From positions 1-13,528 of the forward strand of contig USGM01000094.1 of assembly GCA_900554205.1 (NCBI GenBank): a DNA stretch of 13,528 nt. The letters run 5' to 3'. Below are positions 1 to 7,706 of this stretch, in pieces (position 1 is the stretch's first letter; every line of letters starts with the position of its first letter). The notes under the pieces were generated by a model. It ran no database searches. It was not told the DNA's origin and worked only from the letters and a program-made list of their open reading frames with translations. A program made the position numbers and the translations under genes. The stretch is from an uncultured Lachnospiraceae bacterium (GTDB lineage: Bacteria; Bacillota; Clostridia; Lachnospirales; Lachnospiraceae).

Positions 1-14
1 TTTCTGCACAATGC

Positions 15-488
15 TCAGTCCGCCGATGTCTCGCCCGCCTCTTCCCGCTTTCTCTGTCCGTAGGTATAGCTGGTGAGCTCGTCCACTTCCTTGCTCTCCT
101 CGCGTTTCAGATCCAGTAAAAACTGTTGGAAAGCCTTCTCTTTCAATGTCTCATGCGTCTTTCGTTCCATCATCACCTCTGTCAGGCGCTGCCTTGCCTG
201 CTCGAGCTTACGCTCTGCCGCCTCGACCCGCTTCTGCTGCTCGGCGATATATCCGTCCATACACAGAATCGCTGTTTTATTATCATCGATCGCTTTCAGA
301 TCAAGAATACCTGCGAGAAGCTCTGTCGCCTTTTCCTCATACATCCTCTTGCGGTCAGCCAGTTCCTGCAGTCTTGCCTCCTCTGCATCCAGCGCCGCAC
401 GGGTCGAAGAAAATTCCTGTTTCGCCTGCGTCTCCATCTTCATCTTGATATTCAGTATACTCTGCATGGAATATCGAAATTTAGCCAT
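15..488 (-). CDS. fliJ: Flagellar export protein FliJ
   Basis: A 157-residue, highly charged protein that is almost entirely predicted coiled coil, as expected for FliJ, the soluble component of the flagellar type III export apparatus. In the family, FliJ inserts into the FliI ATPase ring, links it to the export gate protein FlhA and escorts chaperones. The N-terminus MAKFRYSMQSILNIK is typical: an aromatic/basic start followed by a long helix. Heptad-like Leu/Ala/Glu/Arg patterns run from about residue 15 to 140, and the tail is acidic. The ATG follows a GGCAGGAAG Shine-Dalgarno site 5 nt upstream, and the gene starts 14 nt after the fliI stop. It is the last gene of the operon visible here, because the window ends 14 nt beyond its stop. 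FliJ sequences diverge strongly, so the identification rests on length, coiled coil and position after fliI. Confidence 0.93.
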   Translation of the reverse strand: MAKFRYSMQSILNIKMKMETQAKQEFSSTRAALDAEEARLQELADRKRMYEEKATELLAGILDLKAIDDNKTAILCMDGYIAEQQKRVEAAERKLEQARQRLTEVMMERKTHETLKEKAFQQFLLDLKREESKEVDELTSYTYGQRKREEAGETSAD

Positions 489-502
489 TGTTCTTCCTGC
501 CT

Positions 503-1816
503 TTAATCAAACAGATGGATCAGCATATCGATACTGGTATCAAAGTCAAATTTCTCATCCACATCCTGGCACAGGAACCCGTTGACCGCATCAATCTTGG
601 AGATTGCATAGTCAATATTCGGGTTGCTGCCGCTCTTGTACGCGCCTATATTGATAAGGTCTTCGGCTTCGTTGTAGGTTGCCAGTACCGTTTTCAGCTT
701 GCCTGCCGCCTGCTTGTGCTCTCTCGTCACGATCTGGCTCATGCATCTGGAAATGCTCTGCAAAATGTCGATCGCCGGATAATGATTCTTGTGCCCGAGC
801 TTTCTGTCGAGCATAATGTGTCCGTCGAGAATACTTCTTGCAGTATCCGTAATCGGCTCATTAAAATCATCGCCGTCCACAAGCACTGTATACAGTCCTG
901 TGATGGATCCCTTCTGTGATCTGCCCGCTCTCTCGAGCAGCTTCGGCATCTCGGAATAAACGCTCGGCGGATAGCCTCTGCTGACTGGCGGTTCTCCACT
1001 TGCCAGTCCGATCTCTCTCTGTGCCATAGAGAATCGTGTAAGGGAATCCATCATCAGCAGAACGTCCTTTCCCTGATCCCGGAAATATTCCGCAATAGCG
1101 GTCGCCGTCTTCGCCGCCTTGTTTCGTTCCAACGCCGGTCTGTCGGATGTCGCAACAACCACAACCGACCGTCTCATGCCTTCTTCTCCGAGGTCCCTCT
1201 CGATAAATTCCCGCACCTCACGCCCACGCTCGCCGATCAAAGCAATCACGTTAATATCAGCCTTCGTGTTTCTCGCAAACATACCCATGAGCGTTGACTT
1301 TCCGACGCCCGATCCGGCAAATATACCGATACGCTGTCCCTTTCCGACAGTAATCAGTCCGTCAACCGCCTTTACGCCGAGCGGAAGCACCGTGTCGATA
1401 ATGTCGCGCTTCATCGGATCCGGTGGCGGAGCCTCTACCGGATATGCCGCGCCCTCGATCTCCGTGCCGTCAACCGGTCTTCCGAGTCCGTCCAGTGTCT
1501 TCCCGAGCAGGTTTTCATTTACCGTCACCCGCAGCGGATAGCCGGTATTCTCGACAATACACCCCAGTGCAATGCCATCCGTCGCATCGTAGGGCATCAA
1601 CAGAGTTTTTTTATCCTTAAAGCCAACGACCTCCGCCATGACCGGCGACATATTTTCTCCGTCAGGGAATATCCTGCAAATGTCGCCCAGCCTTGCATCC
1701 GGTCCGGATGCCTCAATCGTCAGTCCGACAACGTTTGCAACCTTGCCCAGTTTCTTAAAAAAAGTCTGTTCCGATATTTTATTGTACTTTCCGAAATCAA
1801 TTACCGGTGTGTACAA
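503..1816 (-). CDS. fliI: Flagellum-specific ATPase FliI (TTG start)
   Basis: FliI is the hexameric ATPase of the flagellar type III secretion system, related to the F1-ATPase beta subunit. It hydrolyses ATP at the cytoplasmic face of the basal body to help unfold and deliver export substrates. Visible motifs, numbered from the TTG start, are Walker A GSGVGKST (about 168-175), the catalytic glutamate in GERGREV (about 196), Walker B LLMMD (253-257), and the RGYPPSVYSEMPKLLERAG signature near 280-300. The frame extends upstream to an ATG at 1846 that would overlap fliH. However, the strong site GCGGAGGAAG lies right after the fliH stop, 7 nt from a TTG at 1816, while the ATG has only a weak purine stretch. 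The TTG start gives 437 residues, close to the usual 435-440. The gene lies 14 nt after fliH and 14 nt before fliJ. Confidence 0.96.
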   Translation of the reverse strand: MYTPVIDFGKYNKISEQTFFKKLGKVANVVGLTIEASGPDARLGDICRIFPDGENMSPVMAEVVGFKDKKTLLMPYDATDGIALGCIVENTGYPLRVTVNENLLGKTLDGLGRPVDGTEIEGAAYPVEAPPPDPMKRDIIDTVLPLGVKAVDGLITVGKGQRIGIFAGSGVGKSTLMGMFARNTKADINVIALIGERGREVREFIERDLGEEGMRRSVVVVATSDRPALERNKAAKTATAIAEYFRDQGKDVLLMMDSLTRFSMAQREIGLASGEPPVSRGYPPSVYSEMPKLLERAGRSQKGSITGLYTVLVDGDDFNEPITDTARSILDGHIMLDRKLGHKNHYPAIDILQSISRCMSQIVTREHKQAAGKLKTVLATYNEAEDLINIGAYKSGSNPNIDYAISKIDAVNGFLCQDVDEKFDFDTSIDMLIHLFD

Positions 1817-1830
1817 GAATGCTTCCTCCG

Positions 1831-2682
1831 CTACTCTTTCTGCCATGCCAGAAGCATCAGCTTCTTTCGCAGCTCCTCCAGCTGGGTTCCCAGCCCACAG
1901 TCATAGATGCCGCTGTCCGTCTCTATCATGCACTCGTTCTTAGCCAAAGTCATATCTTCAATAATTTCCACACTGCTGTTCGCAGACACCGCTCCCGCAA
2001 GCATCTGCTTTTTCTGCATATTGACATAGGGATAATCTTCCTTGGAGACATGGATGATAAAGTCCCTCTCTCCGTCGATCTTCCGCAGCGTATTGGAAAT
2101 GAGGTAGGTGAGAATATCCCTGTTCGACTGCAGATCCACATGAAAGATATGCTCATAGACCTGCGTGATCGTATCAACCATCTGCGGTTCAAGCTCCTCA
2201 AGCTTCTGCTGATACTGATCCTCCAACAGTTTTTCCTTCTTCAGATACTCCTGTCTGGCTGCCTCTCCCTCTGCCTGCGCCCGGTTATTTCCCTCGGTAT
2301 ATCCCTGTTTTCTCGCATTTTCCAGTATGTCCGCCTTCTCGCGTTCTGCCTCAGCTCTCGCCTCCTCACGAATGCGATCCGCTTCCTGTCTGGCATTTTC
2401 AAGGATTTGCTGTGAATTAGCCTGTGCCTCCTCCACGAGTCTGCCGGCATCTTCCTTTGCCTTGATAACGTTGCTCTCCGCGCCGTCAGCACCGTCTCCG
2501 CCCGCAGCTACCTCTACATTTTCAGCATCCAGACCGGAGACAAAACCGTCCCCGCCCCCCTGTTTCTCGTAAAGAGCATTAAGGCGGCGCTGTACCAGCG
2601 CATTTGTGTCAATAATCCTCTTTTCATCAGACTGTACGACCGTATAGATCTGCTTTACCAAACTCCTAGACAACGATCTCAT
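1831..2682 (-). CDS. fliH: Flagellar assembly protein FliH
   Basis: FliH binds FliI, restrains its ATPase and anchors it to the switch complex; it is related to the peripheral stalk of F/V-type ATPases. The 283-residue product has a basic N-terminus, a Gly/Asp-rich linker near residues 44-65, and a long Ala/Glu/Arg helix from about 70 to 165. The repeated AREEA-type heptads in that helix are the classic FliH coiled coil. A globular C-terminal domain follows. It lies between fliG and fliI, as usual. The start is uncertain. The ATG at 2682 overlaps the end of fliG by 17 nt, and the GGAGG inside fliG is only 2 nt from it, although an AGAGG lies at better distance. A TTG at 2673 would fit the GGAGGTGAT site with a longer spacing. 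The two options differ by three residues. Confidence 0.93.
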   Translation of the reverse strand: MRSLSRSLVKQIYTVVQSDEKRIIDTNALVQRRLNALYEKQGGGDGFVSGLDAENVEVAAGGDGADGAESNVIKAKEDAGRLVEEAQANSQQILENARQEADRIREEARAEAEREKADILENARKQGYTEGNNRAQAEGEAARQEYLKKEKLLEDQYQQKLEELEPQMVDTITQVYEHIFHVDLQSNRDILTYLISNTLRKIDGERDFIIHVSKEDYPYVNMQKKQMLAGAVSANSSVEIIEDMTLAKNECMIETDSGIYDCGLGTQLEELRKKLMLLAWQKE

Positions 2683-3685
2683 CACCTCCGCCTCTGGAGA
2701 TTACAATTTCGCCGGTATCTTCCAGTTTTCTGATAACGTTTACAATCTTCTGCTGTGCTTCTTCTACATCCTTCATGCGGACAGGTCCCATGAATTCCAT
2801 GTCTTCCTTTATCATAACAGCAAGACGCTTGGACATATTGTTGAAGATTGCCGTCTGTACCTGCTCGTTTGCATTCTTGAGCGCCATCTCCAGATCATCA
2901 TTACCGACATCACGCAGCACACGCTGGATCGCTCTGTCGTCGAGCAGCAGAATATCCTCGAACACAAACATCTTCTTTCTGATCTCGTCGGCAAGCTCCG
3001 GCTCCTCGATTTCGAGGGTTTCCATGATATGACGCTCGGTTCCTCTGTCGACGGTATTCAAGATCTCGACAACCGCATCTACGCCGCCGATGATCGTGTA
3101 ATCCTGATTTACCAGACTTGCAAGCTTGGACTCCAGCACCTTCTCCACCTCCTTGATGACCTCCGGGCTGGTGCGGTCCATGACTGCAATACGTCTCGCC
3201 ACATCCGCCTGTCTGTCCGGCGCAAGGGAAGATATAATCAATGCCGCCTGACTCGGCGACAAGTAGGAAAGGATCAGGGCAATCGTCTGCGGATGCTCGT
3301 CCTGAATGAAGTTGATCAGCTGGGACGCATCCGTCTTGCGCACAAACTCGAAAGGCTTTACCTGGAGCGATGCCGTCAGCTTTCCGATAATATCCATTGC
3401 CTTTTCGGAGCCAAGAGCCTTTTCCAGCAGATCCTTCGCATAGTTGATACCGCCCTCTGCAATATACTGCTGTGCAAGGCAGACCTCATAAAACTCGTTG
3501 ATGACCTCTTCCTTGACCTGCGGCGTAACACTTCTTGTATTTGCAATTTCCAGCGTCAGTTCCTCGATCTCTTCTTCCTTGAGATGCTTGAAGATTCCCG
3601 CCGACCGCTCGGGTCCGAGTGTGATCAGCAGAATTGCCGCCTTCTGTATTCCCTTAAGTCCATCATCTTTCCCTGTTTTCGGCAT
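2666..3685 (-). CDS. fliG: Flagellar motor switch protein FliG
   Basis: FliG forms the ring at the base of the MS ring that couples stator ion flow to rotation and sets direction together with FliM and FliN. At 339 residues it is of normal length. The N-terminal domain (about 10-100) binds FliF. The middle domain carries the conserved EHPQ motif at 130-133. The C-terminal domain (about 200-330) contains the torque helix region FVFEDILLLDDRAIQRVLRD, with the alternating acidic and basic residues that face MotA. The ATG is preceded by GGAGGAAGG at a good distance, 18 nt after the fliF stop. The 3' end overlaps the start of fliH, which suggests translational coupling. No odd residues were seen. 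Confidence 0.98.
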   Translation of the reverse strand: MPKTGKDDGLKGIQKAAILLITLGPERSAGIFKHLKEEEIEELTLEIANTRSVTPQVKEEVINEFYEVCLAQQYIAEGGINYAKDLLEKALGSEKAMDIIGKLTASLQVKPFEFVRKTDASQLINFIQDEHPQTIALILSYLSPSQAALIISSLAPDRQADVARRIAVMDRTSPEVIKEVEKVLESKLASLVNQDYTIIGGVDAVVEILNTVDRGTERHIMETLEIEEPELADEIRKKMFVFEDILLLDDRAIQRVLRDVGNDDLEMALKNANEQVQTAIFNNMSKRLAVMIKEDMEFMGPVRMKDVEEAQQKIVNVIRKLEDTGEIVISRGGGDEIVV

Positions 3686-3703
3686 AAGCTGTTCCTTCCT
3701 CCG

Positions 3704-5305
3704 TTATTCCCAATCCTCATTCAGCCAGTTGCGCAGCAGGTTTGCCGCTGCTTCGGGATTCTCGTCCACAAACTTTTCGATCAGCTTTCTCGTCTCTGAC
3801 TTCGTCTCGATGTCAATGTCTTCCAACGTGTCCTCAGGCGTAGACTGCAGCATGGATTCGACAGAAAGCTCTTCCTCCTCCGTCGCTTCCTTCTTTGCAC
3901 GCATACTCCTGATGACCACAAAGGCAAGCAGCGCCAGAATAAGAACAATCATGACAATATTAAAGATATCTGTGCCTGTAACTGCGACTTCCTTGTCATA
4001 GAACACCGGGGTCTCATACGCAATAATGGTAATATTATCCTCGCTGATTCCCGTTGCGTTAGCCGCCATGCTGTAAAATTCGGGTTCAACCTCCTTCTTG
4101 ACATCATCCCTGTGGGCTTCCTTAAACTCCTCCCACGTGATGCCGTCAAGCAGTCCCTGCCTCTTCACCGCCTCCTCGTGGTACTCTCTCATCGTAATCA
4201 TGGAGACTGCCATGGAGGAATTTGCGTAATTGATACCGCCAGCCGGCGTTATCTTATTCTTTGCGGATTCATTCGGCAGATAGTCCGTCGAGCTCTCCGT
4301 CTGTGTGTTCTCGCTGGTGCTGTAGTCAGGATTCACATATCCCGTGAGGTTTTCTCCGTCGTTGGAGTCTGTTCCGGGAATGCCTCCGGCACCGTTTGTG
4401 CTGCTCGACTCAAACAGATCCTGATGCGCATAAAGTCCCTGTGTATAGCCGTCGTTCGCGTAATACTCCTTTACCGTCTCCTGATACTCCGAGAAGTCGA
4501 TATCCAGATGACTCGTGACCTCGATCATGGAATACTGCTTTGTACCGTACAGAACCTTCTTTGTCTGGTTTGCCAGCATGGCTTCCGCCTGATTCTGTAA
4601 TTCCTGCATGGAGCTTGCAATTCCGGCGGAAGAATAATCGTCTCCGCCTGCAAAGAGCAGATTTGACTCCGTGTCCATGATCGTGATATTCGCAGTCGTG
4701 GCATTTCCCAACGAAGTTGCCACACATCTTGCAAGCCCCGCCGCCTGGGACGAAGTAAGATTTCCCTCCAATTCAAGCGTAATGAACGCGGATGACTCTT
4801 CCTGCTGTGCCGCAAGCGTGCCGTTCTGCGGCGGTATATCCAGAACAACGGTCGCATGTTTTACAGAGTCCTGTACCTCCAGCGTCTGCTCCAGTTCTGC
4901 CTGCAGGAGGAGCTGCCACTGTCTCTGCTTGTCAGTGGATGTCGTGGACATACTGCTGTCCACCATATCGGAATATCTCAACCGGGAGGTTGTATAGCCC
5001 GCTGAACCGAGCGCCAGATTCGCCTTGTAGAGCTGCTCCGACAGGACTTCAATTGTCAGTGCATTGTCAGACTCTCTGTGTGTAACTCCCGCATTATCCA
5101 GAATATCGACTACCTCTGCCGCCTCTGCCGAGGTCGCATAGGTGTCCAGCTTTGTGTACTGGGGTCTGGAAATGACATAAACAATGATAACAAAAGTAAA
5201 GATTACCGCTGCCACTATAGCAATGATGATCGTCTTCTGTTTCGTGGTGAATTTATTCCACCATTCCTTAATCTTTTCAAGGATCTCTTTCAGTTTCTCA
5301 GGCAT
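3704..5305 (-). CDS. fliF: Flagellar MS-ring protein FliF
   Basis: FliF builds the MS ring in the cytoplasmic membrane, the platform for the rod, switch and export gate. The 533-residue protein has a short charged cytoplasmic N-terminus, a first membrane helix at about 25-46 and two ring-building motif regions; the first, around residues 50-110, includes SAEAAEVVDILDNAG. A low-complexity Ser/Thr/Asn/Gly/Glu stretch (roughly 295-345) follows, then a second membrane helix at about 446-465. The cytoplasmic tail ends in the FliG-binding helix (EKFVDENPEAAANLLRNWL). The ATG has TAGGGAG 8 nt upstream. It follows fliE by 40 nt and precedes fliG by 18 nt, the standard order. The low-complexity periplasmic insert is common and variable in this family. 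Confidence 0.98.
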   Translation of the reverse strand: MPEKLKEILEKIKEWWNKFTTKQKTIIIAIVAAVIFTFVIIVYVISRPQYTKLDTYATSAEAAEVVDILDNAGVTHRESDNALTIEVLSEQLYKANLALGSAGYTTSRLRYSDMVDSSMSTTSTDKQRQWQLLLQAELEQTLEVQDSVKHATVVLDIPPQNGTLAAQQEESSAFITLELEGNLTSSQAAGLARCVATSLGNATTANITIMDTESNLLFAGGDDYSSAGIASSMQELQNQAEAMLANQTKKVLYGTKQYSMIEVTSHLDIDFSEYQETVKEYYANDGYTQGLYAHQDLFESSSTNGAGGIPGTDSNDGENLTGYVNPDYSTSENTQTESSTDYLPNESAKNKITPAGGINYANSSMAVSMITMREYHEEAVKRQGLLDGITWEEFKEAHRDDVKKEVEPEFYSMAANATGISEDNITIIAYETPVFYDKEVAVTGTDIFNIVMIVLILALLAFVVIRSMRAKKEATEEEELSVESMLQSTPEDTLEDIDIETKSETRKLIEKFVDENPEAAANLLRNWLNEDWE

Positions 5306-5345
5306 GGTATTTCTCCCTACTATTCTTTATTTCCCTCGCCGTACA

Positions 5346-5678
5346 CTAAATCTGAATCTGCATAATTTCCTTATAGGCATCCATGAGCTTGTCCCTGATT
5401 GCCACCGTGTACTGCAATGCAGTAGATGCCTTCTGCATCGCAATAGAGAGATCATGCGTGTTGTCCGTCTCTCCCAGCGCAAATCTCAGCTTTTCATCCT
5501 CAGCATCTGACAAATAGCTGTTTGTGGTCTTAATATTGTCAATCGCTGTATTCAGGAACGCATCAAAAAGCTTTCCATCTGTCTTTTTACTCTCACTCAG
5601 TCCGGTGACACCGGACAGCGTATCCAGAGAGGCTACTCCGTTAATCCCCGTAAAGCTTCCAATCTTAGAAATGTCCAT
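5346..5678 (-). CDS. fliE: Flagellar hook-basal body protein FliE
   Basis: FliE is the small adaptor joining the MS ring to the proximal rod and is needed to open the export gate for rod proteins. The 110-residue product has a variable N-terminus and the conserved C-terminal helices, with the characteristic pattern DLSIAMQKASTALQYTVAIR followed by KLMDAYKEIMQIQI. The length is typical (about 100-110). The ATG is preceded by AAAAGGGG at a suitable distance, and the gene follows flgC by 25 nt. Its position between flgC and fliF matches Bacillus subtilis. Confidence 0.96.
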   Translation of the reverse strand: MDISKIGSFTGINGVASLDTLSGVTGLSESKKTDGKLFDAFLNTAIDNIKTTNSYLSDAEDEKLRFALGETDNTHDLSIAMQKASTALQYTVAIRDKLMDAYKEIMQIQI

Positions 5679-5703
5679 TATGTATTCCCCTTTTTATTAT
5701 GTA

Positions 5704-6153
5704 TTACTGATTCAGCTCAAGTCCCTGCAGTGCCATGGACTTGCTCGCACTGAAAGCCGTCGAATTTGCCTCGTACGCGCGGCTGGCATCAATCAGGTTC
5801 GTCATCTCTGTAATAATATTTACATTCGGATAGGTGACATAGCCGTCATCGTCCGCATCGGGATGGGAAGGGTCATACACCTTCTTCATCTCCGTCTCGT
5901 AATCCTGATACAGGCCGCTGACCTTCACTCCCTGTCCGGAATAACCATGGCTGTAAGCCGCCTCACCGAGAACGCGGCTGAACGCAGTCTGACCACCCTT
6001 TTCCTCGAAGGTCACGACCTTTCTGCGGTAGGGCGTACCGTCCGCCGTTCTGGTCGTGCTTGCATTTGCCACGTTCTCCGATATGACATCCATGCGATAC
6101 CGCTGTGCGGTCAGACCCGACGCATTGATATTAAAGGCTGAAAACATACTCAT
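5704..6153 (-). CDS. flgC: Flagellar proximal rod protein FlgC
   Basis: FlgC is a proximal rod subunit exported by the flagellar type III apparatus without a cleaved signal peptide. The 149-residue protein shows the rod/hook N-terminal pattern: SAFNINASGLTAQRYRMDVI followed by SENVANASTT. Its C-terminus, VNIITEMTNLIDASRAYEAN and the following helix ending LQGLELNQ, forms the paired coiled coil of axial proteins. Two ATG codons lie close together. The first (6153) has AGAGGAG 8 nt upstream and is preferred over the one six bases later. It follows flgB by 31 nt. Confidence 0.97.
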   Translation of the reverse strand: MSMFSAFNINASGLTAQRYRMDVISENVANASTTRTADGTPYRRKVVTFEEKGGQTAFSRVLGEAAYSHGYSGQGVKVSGLYQDYETEMKKVYDPSHPDADDDGYVTYPNVNIITEMTNLIDASRAYEANSTAFSASKSMALQGLELNQ

Positions 6154-6184
6154 ACTCTTCTCTCCTCTTGCTTTCTGCTTAACA

Positions 6185-6574
6185 TTACTTCATTGCAATC
6201 TGTAAATTCTGAAATTCCTCGTTGATGCTGGACAACAGCCCCTGGTACTTCAGCTGGTTCTCCGCAAGCATCACATTTTCATTTTCAATATCGACATTAT
6301 TCTTGTCCAGGCGATAAGAAAAGTTATCGTAATCGGTGTAGGTTCTGACCGACAGGTTCTTTGTCTTTGCCCTCGCCACCTTGGAGTCTGTTGACTCGTA
6401 ACGGTTATTGCCCAACGCTTTTTTCAGTACAGATTCAAACGCGACATCCTGTCTCTTATATCCGGGCGTGTCAGCATTTGCAATATTGTTTCCTATCGCC
6501 TCATTGCGCAGCCAGCTTGCATCCGCAGCCTTGTCCAGAATCCTTACATAGTCAAATACATTTGTCTGTATCAT
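6185..6574 (-). CDS. flgB: Flagellar proximal rod protein FlgB
   Basis: FlgB is a proximal rod subunit and the first gene of this operon. The product from the ATG at 6574 is 129 residues, normal for the family. The signature NNIANADTPGYKRQDVAFE near residues 30-48 is the flagellar basal-body rod motif. The C-terminal helix (VMLAENQLKYQGLLSSINEE) is the usual axial-protein ending. The open frame reaches 7 codons further upstream, but the GGAGGGAAAAGG Shine-Dalgarno site lies directly before the ATG at 6574, so that start is chosen. A sigma-A type promoter with a perfect -10 box lies about 55 nt upstream of the start. Confidence 0.97.
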   Translation of the reverse strand: MIQTNVFDYVRILDKAADASWLRNEAIGNNIANADTPGYKRQDVAFESVLKKALGNNRYESTDSKVARAKTKNLSVRTYTDYDNFSYRLDKNNVDIENENVMLAENQLKYQGLLSSINEEFQNLQIAMK

Positions 6575-6601
6575 ATCCTTTTCCCTCCAGGTCAACGATC
6601 A

Positions 6602-6615
6602 TGGGCTACAGCCCA
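6602..6615 (-). promoter_or_regulatory. Hairpin in the flgB operon leader
   Basis: A perfect 5-bp stem with a four-base loop (TGGGC-TGTA-GCCCA on the minus strand) lies between the predicted transcription start near 6622 and the flgB Shine-Dalgarno site near 6582. It would sit close to the 5' end of the operon mRNA. It has no T-run, so it is not a terminator. A role in mRNA 5' stability or regulation is possible but unproven. Confidence 0.4.
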
Positions 6616-6628
6616 CCCACTCTACTTT

Positions 6629-6656
6629 ATTATAGTGGATTTCGCTAAAAAAACAA
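6629..6656 (-). promoter_or_regulatory. Promoter of the flagellar operon (sigma-A type)
   Basis: On the minus strand, TTGTTT (6651-6656) is followed by a 16-bp spacer and a perfect TATAAT (6629-6634), with the start of transcription expected near 6622. This is a good vegetative promoter for flgB and the genes below it. No sigma-D/sigma-28 promoter (TAAA and GCCGATAT boxes) is seen here. Basal-body genes are normally early genes, so this fits. Confidence 0.72.
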
Positions 6657-6672
6657 TAGATTTTGTTCTATT
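6655..6672. promoter_or_regulatory. Operator-like dyad at the flgB promoter
   Basis: The perfect inverted repeat AATAGA-N6-TCTATT spans 18 bp and overlaps the outer end of the -35 box by two bases. Its position and symmetry are those of a dimeric regulator's operator. It does not match the CodY consensus (AATTTTCWGAAAATT) well, so the binding protein is unknown. Confidence 0.35.
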
Positions 6673-6691
6673 TAGTACTTTTGTAGCATAT

Positions 6692-6728
6692 AAAAAGGAA
6701 CCTATTGCAACGCAATAAATTCCTTTTT
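6692..6728 (-). terminator. Rho-independent terminator after codY
   Basis: A hairpin with outer arms AAAAAGGAA and TTCCTTTTT and inner arms ATTGC/GCAAT around a three-base loop lies 38 nt after the codY stop. On the minus strand it ends in TTTTT. The A-rich other side means it could also work in the opposite direction. It separates codY transcription from the flgB promoter just downstream. Confidence 0.8.
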
Positions 6729-6766
6729 AAAACGTTCATGTATTGTATATCGACATTCAATTGGCA

Positions 6767-7567
6767 TCAGAATTTCGTCTGTTTCTGAAGATTCTGCCGC
6801 TTCAATTCCTCGATTTCGTCAAACACAACATCATTCAGCACCTTGATGTAAGTGCCCTTCATGCCCGAAGACCGCGACTCGATCACGCCGGCGCTCTCGA
6901 ACTTCCGCAACGCATTTACAATCACCGAGCGGGTAATGCCCACCCGATCCGCAATCTTGCTGGCAACCAGAATACCCTCCATGCCGTTCAGTTCATCAAA
7001 GATATGGGTAATCGCCTCCATCTCAGAGAAAGAAAGCGTGCTGATCGCCGATTTCACCACTGCCACCTTCCGGCTCTCCTCCGCACTCTCCTCATTGACA
7101 GCGCGCAGCATTTCCAATCCGACTACCGTGGAGCCGTATTCGCAGAGGATAATATCGTCAATATCGTACTGTGCATCACATTTGTAGATGAAAAGTGTGC
7201 CGAGCCTCTCTCCCGCGATCTCGATCGGGGTGATGATCGCCTGAAACTTCCTTGTGTCAGTGCGCTCAAAGCCCAATGTCTCGAGATTCACGTTCTCCTT
7301 CGTGGAGAGGACGCCGAGCAGACGTTCATTCAGCATATTATCAATAAAACCGCCGATGTTCTCGTCAATCAGCTCCGTTATGGACTCAATGCCCTCCGAT
7401 TTTCCGACACCGAGCACCTTTCCCTTCCTGCTGATGACCAGAACATTTGAATTCAATATTTCACGCATCACCTTGCAGATATCATTAAACACTACCTTGC
7501 TGGAATTATTATTATGCAGTAACTTTCCAATCTTTCTGGTTTTGTCCAACAGCTGTACGCTACTCAT
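6767..7567 (-). CDS. codY: GTP-sensing transcriptional repressor CodY
   Basis: CodY is the global nutrient regulator of low-GC Gram-positives; it binds GTP and branched-chain amino acids and represses stationary-phase genes while nutrients are plentiful. From the ATG at 7567 the product is 266 residues (B. subtilis about 259). The N-terminal GAF-like domain covers about 1-155. The winged helix is nearly diagnostic: ASKIADRVGITRSVIVNALR at 202-221, then ESAGVIESRS and GMKGTYIKVLN. The frame stays open upstream to a GTG, but GGAGGG lies 8 nt before this ATG, so the longer version is rejected. The gene has its own promoter at 7649-7677 and is followed by a terminator. It sits directly upstream of the flagellar operon, as in B. 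subtilis, where CodY is known to repress that operon. Regulation here is inferred, since no clear CodY box was found. Confidence 0.98.
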   Translation of the reverse strand: MSSVQLLDKTRKIGKLLHNNNSSKVVFNDICKVMREILNSNVLVISRKGKVLGVGKSEGIESITELIDENIGGFIDNMLNERLLGVLSTKENVNLETLGFERTDTRKFQAIITPIEIAGERLGTLFIYKCDAQYDIDDIILCEYGSTVVGLEMLRAVNEESAEESRKVAVVKSAISTLSFSEMEAITHIFDELNGMEGILVASKIADRVGITRSVIVNALRKFESAGVIESRSSGMKGTYIKVLNDVVFDEIEELKRQNLQKQTKF

Positions 7568-7648
7568 ACCTATTCCCTCCGTCCATGAATGCCACGATGC
7601 CCTGTGCGGCCGTTTTTTCAGTAACACGGTGAATGTTTCATTACATAC

Positions 7649-7677
7649 AGTTTAGCACACAAAAAGACTGTTTTCAA
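7649..7677 (-). promoter_or_regulatory. Promoter of codY
   Basis: On the minus strand, TTGAAA (7672-7677), a 17-bp spacer and TAAACT (7649-7654) form a good sigma-A promoter. The expected leader before the codY start is about 75 nt. It lies just after the topA stop, so codY can be expressed independently of topA. Confidence 0.7.
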
Positions 7678-7706
7678 TGCGTAATTTATTGATTTATTTG
7701 TTTTTT

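Noticed and set aside
3029..3799. A 256-codon open frame on the plus strand opposite fliG and fliF
   Set aside because: Antisense to two clear flagellar genes, without a recognisable domain or ribosome site; treated as a shadow.
6590..6700. A CodY box in the flgB promoter region
   Set aside because: No stretch fits AATTTTCWGAAAATT well enough; the dyad found at 6655-6672 is different.
7568..7627. A 20-residue N-terminal extension of CodY from a GTG
   Set aside because: The family begins at MSSVQLLDKTRKIG, and a strong GGAGGG site precedes that ATG; the extension has unrelated composition.
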